A DNA stretch of 35,846 bases from a virus. The position numbers and the translations under genes were made by a program. Shown here piece by piece: positions 1 to 5,851 of the stretch. Location: the IMG/VR virus record IMGVR_UViG_3300031885_000062, positions 1-35,846 of that record. One strand, 5' to 3'. The notes beneath the pieces were generated by a model, which ran no database searches, was not told where the DNA came from, and was given only the letters and a program-made list of their open reading frames with translations. Each line of letters opens with the position of its first letter. Position 1 is the first letter of the stretch.

Positions 1-127
1 CGCGCCGGAGTGGAACTCCCGGTACACGCGCGTCGTGTCGCCCTCGTTGGTGTACGTGAACACGCACATGAGGACGCGGGCCCCCGGGTGCCGGACCCGG
101 CCGGCCAACTGCGTGTACGGGTCGCGC
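1..127. repeat. Terminal redundancy, left copy (assembly overlap)
   Basis: Positions 1-127 are identical to 35720-35846. The copy lies inside the terminase large subunit gene, and the reading frame continues correctly across the joined ends. A length of exactly 127 matches a widely used assembler k-mer, so I read this as the overlap of a circular or circularly permuted contig rather than a biological terminal repeat. Confidence 0.9.
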
Positions 128-621
128 TTCGGGTCGTTGACGCACTCCGGCCAGCGCGCCGCCTCGTCGCCCCACGCGGCGCCGGCCTGCCAGCCGGTTA
201 TCGTGTCCGGCGAATCCGCCGTCCTTATCAGTACCACGCTCGGACGGCGCCGCGTGCTGAAATCGGGGAACAGCAGGAGCGGGGCCGAGAACTGCCCGCC
301 GGCCGCGCTGCCGGACGCCCGGTACTCGAAACGCAGGCCGCACTCGTCCGCCGCGTTCTCGAGCTCCGGGACGACGTAGTCCTTGGCGCTGCCGTACGTC
401 GGCGCCACCACGGCGCTGGGGACGAACGTGGCCCGCCCCTCCCCGTCGAACGCGTTCACCACGTGCAGCGTCAGGAGCTTCCTCGCCCCGGCCCACGTCT
501 TGCCGGCGCCCCAGCCGCCCTCTAGCGCGACGTAGCGGTGCGACCAGTCGACGGCGAACGCGGCCTGCCCTCCCGGGTTAGCCGTGCACGCCGGCGCGGG
601 GTCTACCTGCAGCACGCTCAT
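1..621 (-). CDS. terL: Terminase large subunit, N-terminal ATPase part (gene split by window ends)
   Basis: This is the first 207 codons of the packaging motor, which pumps DNA into the prohead; the rest is at 34964-35719, giving 458 residues when the circle is closed. The Walker A motif GGWGAGKT is at residues 35-42. The Walker B segment GAAWGDEA is at about 147-154, with catalytic Asp152 and Glu153. A likely coupling segment, VFTYTNEG, follows at about 187-194. The ATG at 621 overlaps the TGA of the upstream small subunit gene as ATGA, which suggests translational coupling. The next part of the gene carries an RNase H-like nuclease, as expected for this family. Identification is firm; only the split is artificial. 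Confidence 0.93.
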   Translation of the reverse strand, partial: MSVLQVDPAPACTANPGGQAAFAVDWSHRYVALEGGWGAGKTWAGARKLLTLHVVNAFDGEGRATFVPSAVVAPTYGSAKDYVVPELENAADECGLRFEYRASGSAAGGQFSAPLLLFPDFSTRRRPSVVLIRTADSPDTITGWQAGAAWGDEAARWPECVNDPKRDPYTQLAGRVRHPGARVLMCVFTYTNEGDTTRVYREFHSGA

Positions 622-1082
622 ACCGGCGCCTCCAGCGGCGTTTTCACCACGCGCGGGGCCTCGTCGGCATCAACCACCTGCCGCTCTGGGTCGACGCGCT
701 TCAGCACGAAGTCCGCCCACCGCGAGTCGCGCTTGTCGAGCATCTCTTCGAGCATGACGAACGCCACCTTCTCGGCGAGCGTGCACGCCTTCCCGAGGTG
801 CTCCGTCTCCACGCCCATCAGCCGGCGCAGCACCGTCGACACCTCCATGCGCCCCTTCGGCCGGCCCTTCGGGTTCCCGCTGACGCCTTTCGGCCAGGGC
901 CGCATGCCGGGGCGATAGTGCGGGTCGTCTGGGTCCATGTCCAAGAACAGCCCGTTCTCCATGTACTGGTTGATGACCTGCCGGTTGACCGCGGTGAGCT
1001 TCGCCCCGCGATGGTACGCCTCCATGGCGCGCCGCAGCAGTACCAGTTCGCGTTCCAGGTCGGCTGTAGTCTTCTTCTTCAC
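618..1082 (-). CDS. terS: Probable terminase small subunit (DUF5681-like)
   Basis: A protein of 154 residues immediately upstream of terL and overlapping it by four bases (ATGA). Residues 66-77 carry GVSGNPKGRPKG, the hallmark of the DUF5681 family, which is common next to phage terminases. The N-terminal 45 residues are charged and helical, as expected for a DNA-binding or oligomerising segment. The start is GTG at 1082, overlapping the TGA of the preceding gene as GTGA. Small terminases recognise the packaging site and regulate the large subunit. That role is inferred from position and size, since DUF5681 alone does not prove it. Confidence 0.7.
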   Translation of the reverse strand: MKKKTTADLERELVLLRRAMEAYHRGAKLTAVNRQVINQYMENGLFLDMDPDDPHYRPGMRPWPKGVSGNPKGRPKGRMEVSTVLRRLMGVETEHLGKACTLAEKVAFVMLEEMLDKRDSRWADFVLKRVDPERQVVDADEAPRVVKTPLEAPV

Positions 1083-1396
1083 TCTCTGTTCTCGAGCAGC
1101 GCTTCCAGGCGCGCCTGCGCGACGGCGATGTCTCTCAGCGACTTCCTTATTTCCTCGAGGGCCGCCTCGGCCTTCTCGCGCTGGCGGTCCGCCGCCTCTA
1201 CACGCTGGGCGAGGACGGGCAGCGCTTCCACCTTAGACGTCAGGAGTTCTACCGTCTGTGAGAGCCGGGCTATCTGTTCGGTGTGCCGGACCGACGCAGA
1301 GCGCATGTCCCACCACGAAGACGCGGTCACGCCCGACGTGGCGAGTATCACCATGACGAGCCCGACAGCGCCCAGCTTCTTCAAGGTCCCGTTCAT
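1079..1396 (-). CDS. Membrane-anchored coiled-coil protein, possible inner-membrane spanin
   Basis: A protein of 105 residues. One hydrophobic segment lies at about residues 7-24 after a short Lys-containing N-terminus, followed by a long charged heptad-like helix rich in Glu, Arg, Leu and Ala. This topology (one N-terminal anchor, periplasmic coiled coil) is that of inner-membrane spanins, which help fuse the membranes at lysis. I chose the ATG at 1396 because it overlaps the TGA of the upstream lipoprotein gene as ATGA; an upstream in-frame start at 1438 would add 14 residues inside that gene. It could equally be a holin-associated or structural membrane protein. The lysis role is inferred from topology and its position before terminase. 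Confidence 0.6.
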   Translation of the reverse strand: MNGTLKKLGAVGLVMVILATSGVTASSWWDMRSASVRHTEQIARLSQTVELLTSKVEALPVLAQRVEAADRQREKAEAALEEIRKSLRDIAVAQARLEALLENRE

Positions 1397-1899
1397 TTCT
1401 TGGTCTGCCCCGCGGCGAACGACCGCTTCGACGCCCACACGGCGAACGGCGTCCCGGACAGCAGCGAGAAGAGGCCGCCGAGGATGAACTGCGACGTCTC
1501 GGGCGGCACGCCCACCAGCGCGCCCGCGGACTGCGCCATCGGCAGCACGCTGTCGTACACGGCGGCTATCAGCGACTGGCGAGCCTCGGCCTGCGCCTGC
1601 AGGTCTGCGCGCCCCGCCTCCACGAGCCGGTCTTTGGCCACTATGGCTGCGTTCACCCTCTGGACGTCCAGGTTAGCGTCCGCCACCTTGCGCTGCGCCT
1701 CGGCGGCGGCGTTCTCGAGGTCGCGCTCGAGCACTATCACGGCGCTGTTGAACGACACGGCGTCGAGCGGCGCGCCGCCGAGCGCGGACGTCTTCGGCGT
1801 CGGCAGACAGCCGACGAGCGCGAACACGGCCGCGAGCAGCACGACCGCCACCACAATGGGCGCCTGGTGGCGCAGGCCCGCGAAGAACTTGTCTAACAT
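1393..1899 (-). CDS. Lipoprotein with C-terminal membrane segment, unimolecular-spanin-like
   Basis: A protein of 168 residues. The N-terminus has a lipoprotein signal: basic residues, a hydrophobic stretch at about 14-30 and a lipobox LVGC with Cys31. The +2 residue is Leu, consistent with outer-membrane sorting. The middle (about 50-115) is a charged Ala-rich coiled coil. Residues about 137-157 form a second hydrophobic segment followed by a basic tail. An outer-membrane lipid anchor plus an inner-membrane C-terminal anchor is the layout of u-spanins such as T1 gp11. The start is an ATG at 1899 with a strong ribosome binding site (GGAGAGGTG). The lysis role is inferred; no sequence identity to a named spanin is claimed. 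Confidence 0.6.
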   Translation of the reverse strand: MLDKFFAGLRHQAPIVVAVVLLAAVFALVGCLPTPKTSALGGAPLDAVSFNSAVIVLERDLENAAAEAQRKVADANLDVQRVNAAIVAKDRLVEAGRADLQAQAEARQSLIAAVYDSVLPMAQSAGALVGVPPETSQFILGGLFSLLSGTPFAVWASKRSFAAGQTKK

Positions 1900-1902
1900 T
1901 CT

Positions 1903-2361
1903 TCACCTCTCCTTCAAAATTGTTCTGCAGAATTTCAACGTCCGCTCGACCCTGCGGCTGACGTCGGCCCGGTTCAGGCTCACTATCGCCGATATCTGCG
2001 CGTAGGTCATACCCTCCCAGAAACGCAGCCGCAGGATGACGCGGTCGTACGCGTCTAGCCTACCCATTATATAGGATATCGTATCCCTGGCCTCGATGTC
2101 ATCTTTTTCTGACGCCGTCGGCTCTTCCACGTCCTCCAGGCTCACCGTGCTGCGGGGCGGACGGCGGCCACGGCAACAGGCCGCGAGGTACGGCTCCAGC
2201 GGCCGGGCGCCGTCCCAGTTGTCCAGCGCCCGCAGCAGCGCCTCTACCCCGGGCTCGTGTCCGCCGGCGCACTTGACCGCGTACGGGTAAGCATCCAGCA
2301 CGCGCGACACGACTTCGCGGGGACGACCCACTGCCGGCTTCTCAGGATCACGTTTCCGCAC
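1903..2361 (-). CDS. Sigma-70 region 4-like transcription regulator (putative late-gene activator)
   Basis: A protein of 152 residues. Roughly residues 100-150 resemble sigma-70 region 4: a helix with LDAYDRVILRLRFWEG, then the turn helix MTYAQISAIVSLNRADVSRR. Region 2 is absent, as in the late-transcription regulators of many siphophages (ArpU/RinA/LtrP type) that sit just before the lysis and packaging genes. I place the start at GTG 2361, because the ribosome binding site AGGAGG at 2370-2375 is correctly spaced for it and lies too close for the GTG at 2370. It overlaps the zinc-ribbon gene in another frame. A role in activating the late operon is inferred from fold and position. Confidence 0.65.
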   Translation of the reverse strand: MRKRDPEKPAVGRPREVVSRVLDAYPYAVKCAGGHEPGVEALLRALDNWDGARPLEPYLAACCRGRRPPRSTVSLEDVEEPTASEKDDIEARDTISYIMGRLDAYDRVILRLRFWEGMTYAQISAIVSLNRADVSRRVERTLKFCRTILKER

Positions 2362-2438
2362 GACGGACACCTCCTGTCGGGAAATAGTTTCTCGAGCTCG
2401 GCCTGCCTGACGGCGCGCCGGCGTTCGCGTTTACTCAT
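2244..2438 (-). CDS. Small zinc-ribbon protein
   Basis: A protein of 64 residues. A basic N-terminus (KRERRRAVRQ) is followed by CPSC and, about 20 residues on, CRAC, a four-cysteine zinc ribbon. The ATG at 2438 has a good ribosome binding site (CAGGAGATAAAA). An in-frame start 15 codons upstream lacks one. The last 40 codons overlap the sigma-like regulator in a different frame by 118 bases, and the C-terminal 15 residues look compositionally random, so the functional part is probably residues 1-50. It is likely a nucleic-acid-binding accessory protein. It is the first gene after the regulatory region and may be the first gene of the late transcript. Confidence 0.55.
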   Translation of the reverse strand: MSKRERRRAVRQAELEKLFPDRRCPSCGNVILRSRQWVVPAKSCRACWMLTRTRSSAPADTSPG

Positions 2439-2756
2439 TTTTATCTCCTGTTGGTAATTGGACGGGCGGTAACTGGAAAACAAATGCGCGGTAGATAGAG
2501 TTCGCGCGTAGACGTATTACTCCGTAGTACCCGTATTCTCTTCGTAAAGGACTGGGCCCTTCACAAGTCTTTTCCAGTTATCACGGGACAGTTATCAAGT
2601 ACGTTGGCCGCATCTCCCGCGCGATTATCGCGCACCCGGCGTGGTAGGCCCGGTCGTCCGGCGCACGTGGCCGTCGCGGGGGTGCCGAACGCCCCGGCCG
2701 CGTTATGGCGCGTCTACGATGGCCGCGAACCCTTCCGAGAGGGCGGTAGAGCCCGT
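2439..2756 (-). promoter_or_regulatory. Non-coding regulatory region with inverted repeats and iteron-like sites
   Basis: I find no supportable gene in these 318 bases. The region holds an 11-bp perfect inverted repeat, TAACTGGAAAA at 2470-2480 and its complement at 2570-2580. The nonamer CAGTTATCA occurs twice in direct orientation (2575-2583 and 2589-2597), the first overlapping the right arm. GCGCGATTATCGCGC at 2619-2633 is a perfect palindrome around one base. The zone between the arms is more AT-rich than its surroundings. It precedes the zinc-ribbon, sigma-like, lysis and packaging genes, so a late operator/promoter or a replication origin is plausible. I found no convincing paired -35/-10 boxes. 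Confidence 0.5.
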
Positions 2757-2845
2757 TCAGCGGGCGGGCCCGTGGGTAACACCGGGCCCGCGGGTTTCGC
2801 TGGCGTCTCTAAGGGCCTTAAGCCGCCTGGCCACTTCGCAGAAGT
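2721..2845. repeat. 125-bp perfect direct repeat, copy 1
   Basis: Identical over all 125 bases to 4398-4522, same orientation, 1677 bp apart. Bases 2757-2845 encode the C-terminal 28 residues and stop of the small gene at 2757-2870; bases 2721-2756 are beyond the stop. Read on the minus strand the element is rich in potential stems: ACTTC/GAAGT, GCGGGCCCG/CGGGCCCGC with a 10-base loop, and GCCCG/CGGGC. Together the two copies bracket the glycosyltransferase-like and VRR-NUC genes. Confidence 0.95.
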
Positions 2846-2870
2846 CGAGCGCCGTCCCGACGACTGTCAT
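2757..2870 (-). CDS. 37-residue ORF sharing its C-terminus with the 104-residue protein
   Basis: The ATG at 2870 overlaps the TGA of the VRR-NUC gene as ATGA and has GAGGAG upstream, so translation is plausible. The first nine residues are unique. The remaining 28 are identical to the end of the protein at 4434-4748 because they lie in the 125-bp repeat. This could be a real small protein or a by-product of the duplication that placed a gene tail after the nuclease gene. The shared segment begins with a short amphipathic helix (FCEVARRLKALRDA) and ends in a Gly/Pro-rich tail. No function is recognised. Confidence 0.4.
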   Translation of the reverse strand: MTVVGTALDFCEVARRLKALRDASETRGPGVTHGPAR

Positions 2871-3172
2871 CTCAGCAGCTCCTCTAAGCCTGGGTCTCCG
2901 GCCGGCTTTCCGTCCCACGTCTCGGGGCCGGACGGCCGCATCACGTACGCCTTGGCCCCGCGTTCCGACAGGGCGCGGAGCACTATTTTCTGCGCGGGCG
3001 CCAGCCGCCCGCGCGCCGTCTTGAATTCCAGCCACCCCTGCCACGCCGGGTGCGCGACGTAGCGGTCCGGCCAGCCGGGCGCCTGCATCGGCCCGCCCAC
3101 CACGGCGAACACCAGCGCGCCGCGCGCCCGCAGCCGGGCGCAGACTTTCCGCGTGAACCCGGCCTCGTTCAT
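2867..3172 (-). CDS. VRR-NUC domain nuclease
   Basis: A stand-alone nuclease of 101 residues with the PD-(D/E)XK core of the VRR-NUC family. The motif GWPD has Asp36, and WLEFKTARGRLAPAQ carries Glu49-x-Lys51 followed by the conserved Gln61. An early Glu at residue 3 could be the additional acidic residue. Family members cut branched or structured DNA, and phage versions are thought to resolve replication intermediates. The ATG at 3172 overlaps the TGA of the glycosyltransferase-like gene (ATGA). Both genes lie between the two 125-bp repeats. Family identification is strong; the substrate in this phage is inferred. Confidence 0.85.
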   Translation of the reverse strand: MNEAGFTRKVCARLRARGALVFAVVGGPMQAPGWPDRYVAHPAWQGWLEFKTARGRLAPAQKIVLRALSERGAKAYVMRPSGPETWDGKPAGDPGLEELLR

Positions 3173-4314
3173 CGGAGTCTGTAGCCGCCGAACCTCTCCC
3201 AGTCCCTGCGGCCGGCGAGCGTCGCGTCGACGCAGTCGTCCAGCGTGCCCCAGCGCGGCGTCGTGTCTATCTCCGCGAAACGGTTTCCGGCTACAGCGCG
3301 CCGCAGTTCGCGGGCGTTCTGTACGCGGAACGGCGAGCCCAGCGGCACGTGCCTGCCGTAGGGGTCGCAGGTGTACGGCTCGCCCCGGCCGTACGGTATG
3401 GGGCGGCACCCGAGGGAGAGGTACATGAACATCTTGGGGCCGGTGTTGTGCAGGTGCGACTCGACTATCGGGCCGCAGCGGGCGCGCGCCAGCGCGCCCA
3501 TCACTTCGGCGTGGGGGCGCTCGCCCACCATGACTTCGGGGTCATAGCCGCCGTACGCCTCCCAGCCCCCGCCGTATATCTTCAGCCCGAGGTCCCTCAG
3601 GAGGTCGCCTCCGAACAGCGCGTCGAAGGCCGCGGCGCGCGCCGGCTGCCGGAACCCGTCGGCCAGGTGCGCCCGCGCTACCATGGTCACCGGGTCGGGC
3701 CTGGGGCCGGCCGGGGCGCGCGGGAACGTCGGCCACGTCTCCGCGCCGGAGTACACCTCGCGCATGACGACCTCCCGCCCGTGCCAACGCTTCCGGCGCT
3801 CTCGGTCCACCTGGCACAGCATGGCGACGGGCGCCAGCCACGGGTCGTCTAGCATCTCGCGGTTCAGGGGGTACGCGCGGATGTCTGCCGACACCACTAT
3901 GCGCGGCATCTTGAAGTGCGAGGTGGCTGCCAGCTTCGGGGCTATGTGGCGCACGGCGGTCTGCCGAAGCAGCGTGCCGTAGCGGGCGTAGTTGGTCGCG
4001 TCGGACATGCTGCACACCTCGAGCGACAGGCGCGGCTCGTACGGCGCCAGCGTCGCCCAGTCGTTCTTCCACCGCGCCTCCTGCTCCCTGGCCGTGATGA
4101 GCGGGTCTATTTCTTCGACGTCCGGCACCACTTGTATCACGCCCGGCACGTCTACGTCGCCCTGCCCGAAGTAGACTACGGTCAGGTCTCCCCTGGCGGA
4201 CAGGTGGCGCATGATGCCCTCCGCCATCCCGTTGTCGCTGCCGCGTTTCCGGGGCGTGTTCTGTCCGCGGTAAATACGGCCCTCCTGCCACATCATGACG
4301 CACGGCTTAGTCAC
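3169..4314 (-). CDS. Putative glycosyltransferase (GT-B-like)
   Basis: A protein of 381 residues with no signal peptide or membrane segment. The C-terminal third resembles the nucleotide-sugar-binding half of GT-B enzymes: an N-terminal-to-C-terminal turn at about 285-310 with HLHNTGPKMFMYLSLGCRPI, then Glu-Pro-Tyr and a conserved Arg. The N-terminal half has alternating beta-strand and helix segments (DLTVVYFGQGDVDVPGV). The start is GTG at 4314 with AAAGGAG. The target could be hydroxymethylated cytosine in phage DNA, a virion protein or a host glycan; the sequence does not decide. A precise family is not recognised, so the call rests on pattern and could be wrong. The gene lies inside the segment bracketed by 125-bp repeats. 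Confidence 0.5.
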   Translation of the reverse strand: MTKPCVMMWQEGRIYRGQNTPRKRGSDNGMAEGIMRHLSARGDLTVVYFGQGDVDVPGVIQVVPDVEEIDPLITAREQEARWKNDWATLAPYEPRLSLEVCSMSDATNYARYGTLLRQTAVRHIAPKLAATSHFKMPRIVVSADIRAYPLNREMLDDPWLAPVAMLCQVDRERRKRWHGREVVMREVYSGAETWPTFPRAPAGPRPDPVTMVARAHLADGFRQPARAAAFDALFGGDLLRDLGLKIYGGGWEAYGGYDPEVMVGERPHAEVMGALARARCGPIVESHLHNTGPKMFMYLSLGCRPIPYGRGEPYTCDPYGRHVPLGSPFRVQNARELRRAVAGNRFAEIDTTPRWGTLDDCVDATLAGRRDWERFGGYRLR

Positions 4315-4397
4315 GTCGTTCTCCTTTAGTTTTGTACGTGGTTTGTCCTGTGTGGTGTGCCTGAATGGCCGCGAGGCGGAAGCCGGACAGCCTAGCC

Positions 4398-4522
4398 GGC
4401 CGCGAACCCTTCCGAGAGGGCGGTAGAGCCCGTTCAGCGGGCGGGCCCGTGGGTAACACCGGGCCCGCGGGTTTCGCTGGCGTCTCTAAGGGCCTTAAGC
4501 CGCCTGGCCACTTCGCAGAAGT
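4398..4522. repeat. 125-bp perfect direct repeat, copy 2
   Basis: Same 125 bases as 2721-2845. Here bases 4434-4522 encode the last 28 residues of the 104-residue protein, and 4398-4433 follow its stop. Sequence identity ends abruptly on both sides (base 4397 differs from 2720, and 4523 differs from 2846), so the boundaries are sharp. Confidence 0.95.
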
Positions 4523-4748
4523 TACGCACGGCTGCGTTGCTTTTAGACTGCCGGAACGCCTCGAGTTTCCGGCGGGCGTTGCGGGTGTTGGCTGGAGCGT
4601 TGTGGAGTACGCGGAGGAACGCGCGCACCTCTTTGCGCGCGACGTTCTCGGCGGCCTTGAGGCGGATGAGTCTCTCCCGGCCCCATTGCCCGAGCAAACT
4701 CTCGTAGTAGTGCAGCAGCGACGTGAGCATCTTCTCCTCGTCTGGCAA
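4434..4748 (-). CDS. Hypothetical helical protein, 104 residues
   Basis: The start is TTG at 4748, preceded by AGGAGG with five-base spacing, immediately after the stop of a 25-residue ORF. The protein is nearly all charged helix (an N-terminal acidic helix, then several Arg/Lys-rich amphipathic helices) and ends with the 28-residue tail encoded by the 125-bp repeat. No family is recognised. Because the tail here joins smoothly to a helical body while the copy after the nuclease gene joins a nine-residue stub, this is probably the ancestral location of the tail. A DNA-binding or regulatory role would suit the charge but is not shown. Confidence 0.55.
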   Translation of the reverse strand: MPDEEKMLTSLLHYYESLLGQWGRERLIRLKAAENVARKEVRAFLRVLHNAPANTRNARRKLEAFRQSKSNAAVRNFCEVARRLKALRDASETRGPGVTHGPAR

Positions 4749-4751
4749 AGG

Positions 4752-4829
4752 TCACCTCCTCCGCCCGACGGCGCCCACGTTGAGCTTTCCGTCGATTAGC
4801 GCGCTGCTGAGCATGAGCACCTTTTTCAT
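4752..4829 (-). CDS. 25-residue ORF behind structured leader A
   Basis: ATG at 4829 with the ribosome binding site AGGAGACAGGAC, identical to those of the genes at 5528 and 5851. It encodes MKKVLMLSSALIDGKLNVGA plus a five-residue tail, GRRR-ended, and stops three bases before the TTG of the next gene, whose ribosome binding site lies in its last codons. It may be a translated leader peptide coupling to the 104-residue gene, or a small protein of its own. No homologue is recognised. Confidence 0.4.
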   Translation of the reverse strand: MKKVLMLSSALIDGKLNVGAVGRRR

Positions 4830-4919
4830 GTCCTGTCTCCTTTCGTCCGATGGGGCCTGCCATCGTCAGCGCCGGGCGGCCACTCCCGGTCGGTCGGGGG
4901 CCCGCGCCCCCGATTCGGC
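4830..4919 (-). promoter_or_regulatory. Structured 5' leader, copy A
   Basis: About 90 bases directly after the stop of the 141-residue gene. They closely resemble leader B at 5852-5938, with only scattered substitutions and small gaps. On the minus strand it can form three successive stems: a 7-bp stem with GGGGGC/GCCCCC arms (4895-4912), a central CCGGG/CCCGG stem, and a 6-bp CGATGG/CCATCG stem (4848-4865) just before the ribosome binding site. The loop of the first stem differs between copies while the arms are identical. It is a candidate cis-regulatory RNA or processing site. Confidence 0.6.
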
Positions 4920-5345
4920 TTACTCCTTCGCCTCCTTCTCCATCATCTTCTCGATGGCTTCGACGTCGACGCCCTGTTCGACGAGCTGCTCGCGGAGTTC
5001 GTCGTACTTGGCCTGGAGCCGTATGAGCCTCTTGGCCTTGGCGCGCTGGGCCTTGTCGCCCATCGCGGAGCTCTCCGTGGCGCGGCTGCGCCAGTGCTCC
5101 GCGCGGAACTCGCACTCCGCGGCGCGGTGCTCGAAGAAGAGCGCCTCCGTCTTGAAGACGCCGCGCTTGAGCATCTTGTACTTCGTGAAGTCGAAGCCCT
5201 CAGGGACGCAGATTTCGTAGGGCGGCTTGCCCCTGAACTCGACACGTTTCTTGTCGGGCTTCGCGTCCACGTCCGCGGGGGCCTGCGTGCCAGCCGTCTT
5301 CTTTCCCGCCGGGCTGGTCTGGGCGGGGACCTGTCCTTTACCCAT
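4920..5345 (-). CDS. Hypothetical protein with C-terminal coiled coil, 141 residues
   Basis: The start is an ATG at 5345 with ribosome binding site CAGGAGAAATAAG. Residues 1-35 are Lys/Ala/Pro-rich and probably disordered. The middle contains PPYEICVPEGFDFTKYKMLK. The C-terminal half is a long charged helix (Arg/Lys/Glu) ending in an acidic KMMEKEAKE. No signal peptide and no known domain. The high predicted abundance suggested by a strong ribosome binding site and structured leader, and its place among small early/middle genes, would suit a phage host-takeover or DNA-associated protein, but nothing in the sequence fixes a function. Confidence 0.6.
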   Translation of the reverse strand: MGKGQVPAQTSPAGKKTAGTQAPADVDAKPDKKRVEFRGKPPYEICVPEGFDFTKYKMLKRGVFKTEALFFEHRAAECEFRAEHWRSRATESSAMGDKAQRAKAKRLIRLQAKYDELREQLVEQGVDVEAIEKMMEKEAKE

Positions 5346-5444
5346 CTTATTTCTCCTGTGTCCGGTGTCCGCCGGACGTCGGCCAACGGCCTAGTGCCGC
5401 CGGGATGCCGCCGTCTGAGACGGCGGGCACCCGGGGGCGCTTCC
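5346..5444 (-). promoter_or_regulatory. GC-rich structured leader of the 141-residue gene
   Basis: The spacer between the 27-residue ORF and the 141-residue gene holds an 8-bp perfect stem (5408-5415 with 5419-5426, three-base loop) and a 6-bp GTCCGG/CCGGAC stem (5360-5365 with 5372-5377), the second close to the ribosome binding site. The sequence is not recognisably the same as leaders A and B, but the arrangement of stems before a strong ribosome binding site is similar. Confidence 0.4.
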
Positions 5445-5528
5445 TTATATTAGGTCGCGCAGCGCTGAGGCCAGCACGGCGCGCCCGACGCTCCTGGTGA
5501 TGGTCGCCGTCGACTTGAGGTACGCCAT
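5445..5528 (-). CDS. 27-residue ORF
   Basis: ATG at 5528 preceded by AAGGAGACAGGACA, the same ribosome binding site as the neighbouring small genes. The product begins MAYLKSTATITRSVGRAVLA and ends SALRDLI. It is basic and amphipathic. No family is recognised. Translation is supported only by the ribosome binding site and the lack of any alternative gene here. Confidence 0.35.
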   Translation of the reverse strand: MAYLKSTATITRSVGRAVLASALRDLI

Positions 5529-5599
5529 TGTCCTGTCTCCTTAACTGAGGTCCTGTGTTCGTAAGAGCCATGCGGATGCCCCGGGGACACCGGAAGGCT

Positions 5600-5851
5600 T
5601 TACAGCCCGAGGCGCAGCAGGCCGGCCGTAGTGTGGCGGAGGTCGTCGTAGTCATAATCGTCGCGGAAGATGTAGGAGGTCAGCCACTCGGCTGCGCCCG
5701 CCAGCGAGTCGAAGGCGACGGTCTTTATCGGGCGGACCTGGCTTTTGCGGAAGAGGCCCACCGTTACCGTGTCGCGCTTCACGCGGGTCACCACGTACCG
5801 TACGTCTCCGTCTTCGATTACTACGCAAGATACTGCCCTGTACGTCTTCAT
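5600..5851 (-). CDS. Hypothetical small protein, 83 residues
   Basis: The start is an ATG at 5851 with ribosome binding site AGGAGACAGGAC, following structured leader B. The N-terminal 50 residues alternate hydrophobic and polar residues as in a small beta-sheet (SCVVIEDGDVRYVVTRVKRD), followed by a helix and an acidic Asp/Tyr-rich segment (FRDDYDYDDL). No cysteine cluster, signal or known motif. It is the first gene downstream of the DNA polymerase, separated by about 350 bases, and so may start a new transcript. Confidence 0.6.
   Translation of the reverse strand: MKTYRAVSCVVIEDGDVRYVVTRVKRDTVTVGLFRKSQVRPIKTVAFDSLAGAAEWLTSYIFRDDYDYDDLRHTTAGLLRLGL

Noticed and set aside
1-127. Biological direct terminal repeat
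   Set aside because: Exact k-mer-like length and location inside terL with frame continuity favour an assembly overlap; coverage data would be needed to argue otherwise.
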